The notes below the pieces were generated by a model, which saw only the letters and a list, made by a program, of their open reading frames with translations, had not been told where the DNA came from and ran no database searches. DNA of 64,000 nt, from positions 5,322 through 69,321 of the forward strand of contig CALXGC010000059.1 of the NCBI GenBank assembly GCA_944387755.1, written 5' to 3'. The position numbers and the translations under genes were made by a program. This DNA comes from an uncultured Oscillospiraceae bacterium (GTDB lineage: Bacteria; Bacillota_A; Clostridia; Oscillospirales; Oscillospiraceae). This document shows positions 23,642 through 31,567 of the stretch, one piece after another. Numbering within the stretch: the first letter of the stretch is position 1; each line of letters opens with the position of its first letter.

Positions 23642-23670
23642 GTCCCGGCTCCGCCCGCCGGAGCCGGGAC
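23642..23670 (+). other. Intercistronic 12-bp perfect hairpin
   Basis: GTCCCGGCTCCG, loop CCCGC, CGGAGCCGGGAC: a perfect 12-base GC-rich stem between the coiled-coil gene and the giant AAA gene, 21 bases before the latter's ATG. There is no T-run, so it is not a classical terminator. It may be an mRNA stability or processing element, or attenuate expression of the downstream genes. Confidence 0.7.
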
Positions 23671-23691
23671 AATCAGCAGGGAGGGAAGCCT

Positions 23692-26600
23692 ATGCTCAGC
23701 CGGAATCAGTCCTATTTTGACCGGGAGCTGTGCATCAACGGCCACTATATCATCACCGGCAACACCAACGACCAGTTCTGCGGGGACACGCTGGAGCTCA
23801 CCGACATTCTGCCGGAGATCCACCGCTACCTGCGGTACGGACAGGAGTTCGACGCGGTGTTCTTTCTGGACCGGGAGAATATGCTCTTCTGTCTGGACGA
23901 GCAGTCCTTCCGGATTCTCACCGGCGCGCCGGAGGAGGCTCCGGCCCCCGCGCCGGAGGAGCCGGTGTGCGCCGACGGGCCTCTGGGCCGCCGCCGGAGG
24001 CGGCCGGAGCGCCGGAGCGCCGGGGGAGCCGCTCCCCGGAGCGGCTCCGGGCCTTTGAACCTGGGGCGGATGTCCCTGGACGCGGCGTGGCGGCAGGTCT
24101 CCGCGGTGATGAAGCAGACCAGCTACCGCTGCGCCCTGGTGATCCGCAACGCCAACCGGATGCAGGGGGGCGAGGAGCTGCTGCTGGAGCTGTCCTCCTT
24201 CCACAGCACCAATCACAGCGTGGTGCTCTACCTCTTCCGGGAGACCACCCTGAACAACGTGGAGGAGTGGACCAGCTTCGCCCGGGACGTGCTCCTGCCC
24301 CGCATCCGGACCACCGACCCCAGGGAAAACCGGGTCATCTCTCTGCCCGCTCCCAACAGCCGGGAGGTGCGCAACCTCCTCAACCACCTGCGCTTCGACC
24401 GCCGGACGCCCCTGCTGGTTCGGGCGGGGGACGTCCAGCCCCTGGGAGAGATCCTCTCCGCAAGCTGCTCCCGGAACGCCTGGGGGCTGGTGAACCTGCT
24501 CAACCGCCTGCTGTGCTGCGCCAGAGACAACCCCGGCCTGGAGCTGTCCCTGGAGACGTGGCGGACCTTCACCGAGGAGCAGAACTACCGCTCCTCCATG
24601 GAGGAGCTGGAGGCCCTGGTGGGCCAGGAGCGCGTCAAGGAGCAGCTCCGGAGCTGGCGGGCCGACCAGGAGCGCCAGGGGAGCGTGCGCACAGAGCCCG
24701 TCTCCTCCAGCCGCTTCACCCCCCTGCCGGCCAGCAGCCGCCGCCTGGGCCAGACCCTCAACGTCCGCCTCAAGGGCAGCCCCGGCACAGGCAAGACCAC
24801 CATCGCCCGGCTTATGGGGCGCATCTACTATGAGCTGGGCCTGCTGCCCCAGGGGCAGCTTGTGGAGTGCAGCGCGGCGGACCTGGTGTCCGGCTATGTG
24901 GGCCATACCAGCGAGCAGGTGCGCCAGCGGGTGCAGGAGGCCATGGGGGGCGTCCTCTTTATTGACGAGGCCTACGCCCTGATGGACAGCGCCCACGGCC
25001 AGGAGGCCGTCAACCAGCTTGTCAACGATATGTCCTCCTATGAGGGGCAGTTCGCCGTGGTCGTCGCGGGCTATCCCCGGCACATCGACGCCCTCATGCG
25101 GGCCAACGACGGCCTGGCCAGCCGCTTCCCCAACGAGTATGTGCTGGAGGACTATACCCCGGAGGAGATGCAGCAAATCTTCCGGCAGATGGCCGCCGCC
25201 GGCCCGGACCAGGTCTCCTTCAGCCCGGAGCTGGAGGAGCGGATGGATGACTTCTTCTCCGCCTGGGTGGGGGGCCGCGGCAGCGGCTGGGCCAACGCCA
25301 GAGAGGCCCAGTCTCTGCTGGTGGAGATGAAGAAGCTGTGCAGCCTCCGGGAGGCCGGCCAGGGGGCCATGGGCCCCGGCTACCGGCTGACGGAGGCCGA
25401 CGTGCCGGAGCGCCTGCGCCGCTGCCTGGAGCCCCAGAGCCGGGGCCCCCAGGAGGCCATGGCGAAAATCGACGCCATGATCGGCCTGGACGGGGTCAAG
25501 CGCTTCCTCCGTGGGCTGACCCAGCGCATTCTGCTGGGGGAGCGGGAGAGCGGACCGGGCAACTTCATCTTCTCCGGCCCGCCGGGCACCGGCAAGACCA
25601 CGGTGGCCCGGCAGATGGGCGACCTGCTGGGCCTGCTCCGGGTGGTGGAGCGGCGGACCAACAACGTCACGGAGGTCCGTGCGGCCGACCTGCTCAACGG
25701 GGCGCGGGACCTCAACGAGGCGGTGGAGTCCGCCCGGCGGGGGGTGTTCTTCCTGGACGAGGCACATCAGCTTGCGGACAGCGACCGGGGGCGGCAGATC
25801 ATCCGCGCCCTGGTCCCCCTGGTGGAGGACCCGGACATCCGGGCGGACACCTGCTTCATCTGCGCGGGCTACACCGTGGAGATGGAGCGCTTCCTGGCCG
25901 CGGACGACGGCCTGGAGCGGCGCTTCCCCCTCCAGAACCGCATCCGCTTCCACGACTACACCGCCGGGGAGCTGGTGCAGATTCTGGAGAAGCTGGCCAG
26001 AGAGCAGGGGCAGCTTCCCCAGCCGGACTATCTGGAGCGCTCCCGCCTGGCCCTGGAGGCCTATCTGGAGCGCCGCCCCGCCAACTTCGGCAACGGCGGC
26101 TTCATCCGCTCGGTGTACCTCCCCGGCTCCATTCAGGCCCGCACCCGGCGGCTGAGCCGCCAGGCCGCCGGGTCCCCGGACGCCATCCTCACCCCGGAGC
26201 AGCTTGCGGCCATCTCCCCGGAGGAGCGGAAGACCCTCACCGGACAGGACCTGCCCGACGCCTTCGCCCGGCTGGCCGGGCCGGCGGGCCGCCGGCCGGC
26301 GGAGTCCCTCAGCGCCTGGGACCGGGTGGAGGCCCTGCTGGGCAAGGAGGAGATGGTGGACTTCGCCCGCGCCCGGCGCTCCGGCGGAGAGGAGCAGGTC
26401 TTCTTTGACGCCGCCGCCCCGGTGGGCCTCCACTACTCCGTGGCCGGACCGCCGGGCTGCGGCCGGCACACCGCCGTCCGGGCCCTGTCCGCCCTCTGGA
26501 AGGAGCTGGGCCTGCTGGAGCGGGACGACGTGATCTGCGCCGGAAAGGGCGACCTGGAGGGCAGCTATGTGGGCCACACCGCCCAGAAGACCCGGTCGGT

Positions 26601-28752
26601 CATCCAGCGGGCGGTGGGGGGCACCCTGGTGGTGGAGTCCCCCAGCAGCCTGCTGCCCAAGTCCGGGACGGACAACAGCTTCGGCCCGGAGGCCCTGGGA
26701 GAGCTGAGCGCCGCCCTGGGAGCCCACGCCAGCGACCTGTGCGTGGTGTTCCTGGACTCCCCGGAGGGCATCGAGGCCCTCTTCCAGGCCCAGCCCGGCC
26801 TGCGGGGACAGCTCACCCGGACCTTCACCCTGGAGGACCTGTCCCCGGAGCACATGCTGTCCATCTTCCGGGCAAAGACCCGGTACAGCATGAAGCTGGA
26901 GGACGCCCTGGAGGCCCGCCTGCCCGACTTCTTCCTCAACTGGGTGAGCAGCCGGGGCGGGCTGGGGGACAACAGCCGGAGCTGGAGCAACGGCGCGGAG
27001 GTGGACCGCCTTATTGAAGATCTGAAGCTCAACTGGAAAAACGCCGGGGGCGTCACGGCGGAGGACGCCGTCCAGGAGGGCGGGCAGAGCTATACCCTCA
27101 CCCGCCGCCTCATCACCCAGGCGCATATCCCCCAGAATCTGCGGCGCTACCTCCGGGAGACCGCCGCCGTCTCCCAGGAGGCCATGGCCCAGCTGGAGGC
27201 CCTGCCCGGCCTCCAGAGCGTCAAGGCCTCCATCCGCGGAATCGAACGCCGCCTGCGCCGCCTGGGAACGGGCAAGCCGGGGTGCTACCTCTACCTGGGC
27301 AATCCGGGGGTGGGCAAGACCACGGTGGCCCGGCTGATGGGCGGGGTGCTCCGGGCCGCCGGGGCCCTCAGCCAGGGCCACGTCATCGAGCGCACCGCCC
27401 GGCAGATGGGAGACAACCTCAGCCAGTTCGACCAGACCCTGAAGCTGGCCCGGGGCGGCGTGCTGTTTATCGACGAGGCCCACCAGCTGGCCGAGCCCCA
27501 CAACTACTGGGGCCAGGAGGTCATCAAGCGCCTGCTCACCGTGCTGGAGGACGACCAGGTGACGGACTCCACCTGCATCATTTTGGCCGGATACCCCCAG
27601 CCCATGCTCCAGCTGATCCGGCGGGACGAGGGCCTGGCCAGCCGCTTCGGCTCCCAGGAGAGCATTTTGTACTTCGCGGACTACAACGAGACAGAGCTGG
27701 CGGAGGTGATGGACTACATGGCCCGCCGGGCGGACCGCGTCTCCGCCATCGGGGCGGTCCGGCCCCTGGAGCTGGACGAGGCCTACCGCCGGCGCAGCCG
27801 GGAGGTGTTCGCGGCGGTGCTGGCCCGGCAGGACAGCACCTTCGGCAACGCCCGCTTTGTGCGCACCTATCTCCACGACTCCCTCAGCGCCCAGCTGGAG
27901 CGCCTGGACCGGGAGTACGGCACGGACGACCCCCCGGTGGACGTGGTGGACCGTCTCACAGAGGCGGACGTCCCCAGCCGGTACCACAGCCTGTCCGGGC
28001 GCCGCCGGCCTGCGGTCCGGCTCAGCCGGGAGGAGCTGGACGTCCGGCGGGGCGCCGGGGTGACGGAGCTGACCTACGACCAGGCCTGCGAGGACCTGGC
28101 CCGCAGCGTGGTATACCTGGAGCTGTGGAAGGACGGACAGAAGGTGGGCGAGGGCACGGGGACCATCATCACCCAGGGCGGGCTGGTGCTCACCTGCGCC
28201 CATGTGGTCCGGGACGCCGGCCGCATCCGCGCCCGCGTCTGCTGCCCCGGCGCCCCCGGCGGGGACACCCGCTGGTTTGAGACCACCGTGCTGGAGCCTG
28301 TGTGCAGCGACTGCGACATGGCTCTGCTCCAGCTGGACGGGACGCATTTTGTGCCGGCGGCCCTCCGTCCGGCGGAGGAGCCGGTGCGCCCTGGGGAACA
28401 GACGCTGCTGCTGGGCTACCCCCTGGGGCAGACGCTGGCCGGCGGGAATCCGGAGACCCTGCGGGTGAGCAACTTCGCCGGTCGGGTGGCCTCCATCCAG
28501 CCGGCCGGAGCGGTGGAGCGCTGCTTCATCGACACCACGGGCCTGCACGGCAACTCCGGCAGCCCGGTGTTCTCCCAGCAGGACCGCCGGGTCATCGGCG
28601 TGTTCTCCGGGTCCCTGGTGCCCGACCGGGAGCAGTCTCTGGACGAGCTGAACTTCTTCTACCCCATTCGCTATCTCTGGGAACGCTTTGCCCGCCGGTC
28701 CGCCCCTGAACCGCGGCCCGCCGGAGAAGAGGAGGAATATGATGCGCGCTGA
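23692..28752 (+). CDS. Giant multi-AAA+ protein with C-terminal trypsin-like protease
   Basis: A 1686-residue protein. Order: N-terminal region 1-95 (YIITGNTNDQF..RYGQEFDAVFFLDRENML); Arg-rich linker; ATPase-like region without Walker A (~120-300); then four CbxX/CfqX (SpoVK)-type AAA+ modules beginning near 303, 586, 876 and 1164. Walker A: GSPGTGKTT (362), GPPGTGKTT (629), GPPGCGRHT (919, degenerate), GNPGVGKTT (1203). Walker B: FIDEAYAL, FLDEAHQL, VVESPSSL (degenerate), FIDEAHQL. The last ~215 residues are a chymotrypsin/DegP-like protease: His1504 (LTCAHVV), Asp1542 (CDMALLQL), Ser1622 (GNSGSPVF). No signal peptide, so cytoplasmic. I infer an ATP-driven unfoldase-protease in one chain. 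GGGAGGGAAGCCT precedes the ATG. Confidence 0.92.
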   Translation: MLSRNQSYFDRELCINGHYIITGNTNDQFCGDTLELTDILPEIHRYLRYGQEFDAVFFLDRENMLFCLDEQSFRILTGAPEEAPAPAPEEPVCADGPLGRRRRRPERRSAGGAAPRSGSGPLNLGRMSLDAAWRQVSAVMKQTSYRCALVIRNANRMQGGEELLLELSSFHSTNHSVVLYLFRETTLNNVEEWTSFARDVLLPRIRTTDPRENRVISLPAPNSREVRNLLNHLRFDRRTPLLVRAGDVQPLGEILSASCSRNAWGLVNLLNRLLCCARDNPGLELSLETWRTFTEEQNYRSSMEELEALVGQERVKEQLRSWRADQERQGSVRTEPVSSSRFTPLPASSRRLGQTLNVRLKGSPGTGKTTIARLMGRIYYELGLLPQGQLVECSAADLVSGYVGHTSEQVRQRVQEAMGGVLFIDEAYALMDSAHGQEAVNQLVNDMSSYEGQFAVVVAGYPRHIDALMRANDGLASRFPNEYVLEDYTPEEMQQIFRQMAAAGPDQVSFSPELEERMDDFFSAWVGGRGSGWANAREAQSLLVEMKKLCSLREAGQGAMGPGYRLTEADVPERLRRCLEPQSRGPQEAMAKIDAMIGLDGVKRFLRGLTQRILLGERESGPGNFIFSGPPGTGKTTVARQMGDLLGLLRVVERRTNNVTEVRAADLLNGARDLNEAVESARRGVFFLDEAHQLADSDRGRQIIRALVPLVEDPDIRADTCFICAGYTVEMERFLAADDGLERRFPLQNRIRFHDYTAGELVQILEKLAREQGQLPQPDYLERSRLALEAYLERRPANFGNGGFIRSVYLPGSIQARTRRLSRQAAGSPDAILTPEQLAAISPEERKTLTGQDLPDAFARLAGPAGRRPAESLSAWDRVEALLGKEEMVDFARARRSGGEEQVFFDAAAPVGLHYSVAGPPGCGRHTAVRALSALWKELGLLERDDVICAGKGDLEGSYVGHTAQKTRSVIQRAVGGTLVVESPSSLLPKSGTDNSFGPEALGELSAALGAHASDLCVVFLDSPEGIEALFQAQPGLRGQLTRTFTLEDLSPEHMLSIFRAKTRYSMKLEDALEARLPDFFLNWVSSRGGLGDNSRSWSNGAEVDRLIEDLKLNWKNAGGVTAEDAVQEGGQSYTLTRRLITQAHIPQNLRRYLRETAAVSQEAMAQLEALPGLQSVKASIRGIERRLRRLGTGKPGCYLYLGNPGVGKTTVARLMGGVLRAAGALSQGHVIERTARQMGDNLSQFDQTLKLARGGVLFIDEAHQLAEPHNYWGQEVIKRLLTVLEDDQVTDSTCIILAGYPQPMLQLIRRDEGLASRFGSQESILYFADYNETELAEVMDYMARRADRVSAIGAVRPLELDEAYRRRSREVFAAVLARQDSTFGNARFVRTYLHDSLSAQLERLDREYGTDDPPVDVVDRLTEADVPSRYHSLSGRRRPAVRLSREELDVRRGAGVTELTYDQACEDLARSVVYLELWKDGQKVGEGTGTIITQGGLVLTCAHVVRDAGRIRARVCCPGAPGGDTRWFETTVLEPVCSDCDMALLQLDGTHFVPAALRPAEEPVRPGEQTLLLGYPLGQTLAGGNPETLRVSNFAGRVASIQPAGAVERCFIDTTGLHGNSGSPVFSQQDRRVIGVFSGSLVPDREQSLDELNFFYPIRYLWERFARRSAPEPRPAGEEEEYDAR

Positions 28753-29815
28753 ACAAAAAAACCGCTGCCCCGTATGCGGAAGCGGCGCCGCTCCCGCCGC
28801 CCCGGCGTGCGCCTGTCCGGTGTGCGGGTTTGCCTGGGCCTTTGCCGGGCATTTCGCGGGGAAAGCCAGCCGGGACGCCTGGGCCCAGGCCGCCCAGGCG
28901 GAGCGCGGCCCGCTGCTGCGCCGGATGCAGGAGCTGTGCCGGGAGGGAGAGCTGTTCTCCCTCCAGGGCGGTGTGCTGGCCGTCCGCCTGGCCCGGCAGG
29001 GAATTTTGTGCCTGCTGCGGGGCGGCCGTGTGGAGCCCCAGGGCCCGGAGGTGCTGCAATACAGCGCGCCGGAACACGCCGGGCAGAACGAGGTCCGCCT
29101 GCTGGCCGGAGGCGGCGTGCGCTGCTCCGGGGACAACGAGTACCGGCAGTGCGACGGGGAGAGCTTTCGGGGAATCCGCCGGGTGCTGGCCCAGGCCAAG
29201 TGCACCTACGCCGTCACAGAGGACGGTCAGGTGCTGTGCAGCGGCCAGCCCGTCTCCCCGGAGGTGCTCCGGTGGAGGCACATCCGGGACCTGGTCTGCG
29301 GACCCTACCATGCGGCAGGGCTGACGGAGGACGGCCGGGTGCTGATTGCCGGCCCCATGCTCAACCGGGAGGTTGCCAGAACGGTGGAGCGCTGGCGGGA
29401 CGTGACGGCGGTGGCCTGCGCCGGGGACGCCACTCTGGGCCTGCGCCGGGACGGCACGGCGGTGTTCGCCGGCCGGCCGGAGGACCCCCGCCGGGCGGCG
29501 GAGAGCTGGCGGGGCGTCACGGCCATCGCCATGGAGAGCGTGTACGCCGTGGGCCTCACCGGAGAGGGCCGGATTCTGCTGGCGGGAGAGAACCCAAACG
29601 ACTATCTGGACATGGGCCGGAAGGAGGCCGCCGGCTGGCAAAACATCGCGGCCGTCTCGTGCAGCCGCTCCGGCATTGCCGCCCTGGAGATGGACGGGAC
29701 GCTCCATCTGGCCGGGAACATCCGGGAGGGGGCCAGGCTGCTGGAGACCTGGGCCGGCCTGCGGGAGGAGGCCCACCGGGAGCTGGTACAGGCGGCCCGG
29801 CACGCCGGAAGCTAG
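28742..29815 (+). CDS. Zinc-ribbon protein with RCC1-like beta-propeller repeats
   Basis: A 357-residue protein. Residues ~8-29 hold two CxxC pairs (RCPVCGSG..CACPVCGF), a zinc ribbon. After a helical stretch, residues ~110-330 are repeats of ~45-50 residues with a RCC1-like pattern: LAQAKCTYAVTEDGQVLCSG, GPYHAAGLTEDGRVLIAG, CAGDATLGLRRDGTAVFAG, ESVYAVGLTGEGRILLAG, SRSGIAALEMDGTLHLAG. Such propellers bind proteins. It overlaps the AAA gene by 11 bases. I prefer the second of two adjacent ATGs (28742), six bases after AGGAGG. It is probably an adaptor for the AAA-protease or Hsp70s. Confidence 0.82.
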   Translation: MRAEQKNRCPVCGSGAAPAAPACACPVCGFAWAFAGHFAGKASRDAWAQAAQAERGPLLRRMQELCREGELFSLQGGVLAVRLARQGILCLLRGGRVEPQGPEVLQYSAPEHAGQNEVRLLAGGGVRCSGDNEYRQCDGESFRGIRRVLAQAKCTYAVTEDGQVLCSGQPVSPEVLRWRHIRDLVCGPYHAAGLTEDGRVLIAGPMLNREVARTVERWRDVTAVACAGDATLGLRRDGTAVFAGRPEDPRRAAESWRGVTAIAMESVYAVGLTGEGRILLAGENPNDYLDMGRKEAAGWQNIAAVSCSRSGIAALEMDGTLHLAGNIREGARLLETWAGLREEAHRELVQAARHAGS

Positions 29816-29825
29816 GAGGAACGCT

Positions 29826-30611
29826 ATGAACATCATACGACAGATTGCGCCGCTGCTGCTGTGCGCGGCGCTGGCGCTGCCCGCCGGAGCCGCCGGGACC
29901 TTTCCGGACGTGCCGGAGGACCACTGGGCCAGCGAGGCGGTGGAGGCTATGGCGGAGCAGGGCCTGTTTGCCGGCACGGAGGAGGGCCGCTTCTCCCCGG
30001 ACCAGGCCATGACCCGCGGAATGCTCACCCAGGTGCTCTACCGCAGCGCCGGTTCTCCAGCGGTCCCGGAGGGGGACGCCCCCTTCCAGGACTGGCCGGA
30101 GATGTCCGGACAGTACTACGCCGGGGCGGTGCGCTGGGCCAGCCAGAACCAGATTTACCCGGACTGGGTGGCCTCCGGAGAGCGGCTGAACCCCAATCAG
30201 GAGGTCAGCCGGGGGGAGTTCGCGGTGATGCTCTACCGCTACTCCATCCAGGTGGAACAGACCGCCGCCGGTTTTCTGCCCGCCGACCTGGTGGAGCAGC
30301 TTTTGACGGAGACGCACTACGCCGACATGGGGGTGGAGGCCCTGGGCCCCAACGACCCGTCGGCCTCCCCGGAGGCCGCCCGGATTTATCAGATTCGGGA
30401 GGCTATGCTGGGCTGGGCGGTCCCCAACGGGATTCTCACCGGCACCAGCTCCACCACCCTCTCCCCCAATAAGGCGGTGACGCGGGCCCAGGCCGCCATG
30501 ATGCTCTTCCGGTGCAGCCAGGTCTTCGGCAGCAGGACGGAGGACGCCCAGCCCAACGCGGCCCCCGCCAATCCGGAGGAGCCGGCGGTTCCAGAGGAGG
30601 CAGTATCATGA
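29826..30611 (+). CDS. Exported S-layer-homology (SLH) protein
   Basis: A 261-residue secreted protein. Residues 1-23 are a signal peptide (NIIRQIAPLLLCAALALPAGA). Three SLH modules follow: FPDVPEDHWASEAVEAMAEQG with FSPDQAMTRGMLTQVLYR; FQDWPEMSGQYYAGAVRWA with NPNQEVSRGEFAVMLYR; and a third with LGWAVPNGILTG and LSPNKAVTRAQAAMMLFR. SLH triplets anchor proteins to pyruvylated wall polymers. No cargo domain is present beyond an acidic, Pro-rich tail. TAGGAGGAACGCT precedes the ATG at 29826. It is odd in a cytoplasmic chaperone operon and may be an external sensor or marker. Confidence 0.9.
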   Translation: MNIIRQIAPLLLCAALALPAGAAGTFPDVPEDHWASEAVEAMAEQGLFAGTEEGRFSPDQAMTRGMLTQVLYRSAGSPAVPEGDAPFQDWPEMSGQYYAGAVRWASQNQIYPDWVASGERLNPNQEVSRGEFAVMLYRYSIQVEQTAAGFLPADLVEQLLTETHYADMGVEALGPNDPSASPEAARIYQIREAMLGWAVPNGILTGTSSTTLSPNKAVTRAQAAMMLFRCSQVFGSRTEDAQPNAAPANPEEPAVPEEAVS

Positions 30612-31294
30612 CTGAGGAACACAGCCTGCGCGTCGTCGCCCGCATCCACAGCAGCTTTCCCACAAAATTCGGCATTCCCCGGCAGAGCGGCCTGGTGGAG
30701 GCCCTGCGGGCCATGGTGGTCTTCGAGCCGGAGTTCCGCAATCCCGACGCCCTGCGGGGGCTGGAGGGATTCAACTACATCTGGCTCATCTGGCAGTTCT
30801 CCCAGTCGGCGCGGGAGGGCTGGTCCCCCACCGTGCGCCCGCCCCGCCTGGGAGGCAACGTCCGCATGGGCGTATTCGCCACCCGCGCCCCCTTCCGGCC
30901 CAACCCCATCGGCCTGTCCTGCGTGGGGCTGGAAAAAATAGAACGCCACCCGCAGTACGGACCTGTACTCTGGGTGACGGGGGCCGATTTGATGGACGGA
31001 AGTCCGATTTATGACATAAAACCCTATGTGCCCTACGCCGACTGCCATCCGGACGCCGCGGGGGGCTTTGCCAGCCTCCCCAAGGAGCCCACCCTCCAGG
31101 TGCATATCGCCCCGGAGCTGCTGGCAAGCGTCCCGGAGACGCTGCGGGAGGCCCTTCTGGGCGTGCTGGCCCAGGACCCGCGCCCCCCCTACCAGCACCA
31201 GGCGGACCGGATTTACGGCCTGTCCTTCGGCGGCATGGAGATTAAATTCACTGTGGCGGAGGACGTGCTCACCGTTCAAAGCGTCGAACAATGA
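30608..31294 (+). CDS. trmO: tRNA m6t6A37 methyltransferase TrmO (YaeB/TsaA family)
   Basis: A 228-residue SAM-dependent enzyme that N6-methylates t6A37 in tRNA. Family hallmarks: VVARIHSSFPTKFGIPRQSG at the start, LEGFNYIWLIWQF, PPRLGGNVRMGVFATRAPFRPNPIGLS-type motif (residues ~75-100), and DLMDGSPIYDIKPYVPYAD. The start at 30608 overlaps the SLH stop (ATGA), so it is coupled to the exported protein. This housekeeping gene is the last of the operon. A GC-rich hairpin (31296-31323) follows the stop. Confidence 0.93.
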   Translation: MTEEHSLRVVARIHSSFPTKFGIPRQSGLVEALRAMVVFEPEFRNPDALRGLEGFNYIWLIWQFSQSAREGWSPTVRPPRLGGNVRMGVFATRAPFRPNPIGLSCVGLEKIERHPQYGPVLWVTGADLMDGSPIYDIKPYVPYADCHPDAAGGFASLPKEPTLQVHIAPELLASVPETLREALLGVLAQDPRPPYQHQADRIYGLSFGGMEIKFTVAEDVLTVQSVEQ

Positions 31295-31295
31295 A

Positions 31296-31323
31296 CAGGG
31301 GCGGACCCACCGGTCCGCCCCTG
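31296..31323 (+). terminator. Hairpin after trmO (possible terminator)
   Basis: CAGGGGCGGACC-CACC-GGTCCGCCCCTG is a perfect 12-base stem two bases after the stop codon. It lacks a T-run, so termination efficiency is uncertain. Confidence 0.45.
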
Positions 31324-31332
31324 AACCTTCCG

Positions 31333-31567
31333 CCATCTGCCCCCTTTTGAAAGGGGGCGCCGCCGAAGGCGGCGGGGGATTGCGTAACGGCGGGCGCGCC
31401 GGGGTCGTCGCGCCCCACGGATAGGTCCGCCATCTGCCCCCTTTTGAAAGGGGGCGCTGCCGAAGGCGGCGGGGGATTGTGTAATGGCGGGCGCGCCGGG
31501 GTCGTCGCGCCCCACGGACACGTTCGCCGGTTGCTCTGGGCGGCGGGCGCACAATGTGCGCCCCTAC
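31333..31567. repeat. Palindromic repeat block R4 with a 97-bp tandem duplication
   Basis: Two head-to-tail copies of an A plus C unit (from ATCTGCCCCCTTTTGAAAGG through GGGTCGTCGCGCCCCACGGA) begin at 31334 and 31431, a 97-base period, in inverse orientation relative to R1. A B palindrome (GGGCGCACAATGTGCGCCCC) ends the block at about 31546-31565. It lies between the convergent ends of the chaperone operon and the dynamin operon. Confidence 0.85.

Noticed and set aside
23629..29205. A 1858-codon minus-strand open frame opposite the AAA gene
   Set aside because: It is the antisense shadow of the AAA-trypsin gene, which has all catalytic motifs; the minus-strand product is low-complexity and has no ribosome site.
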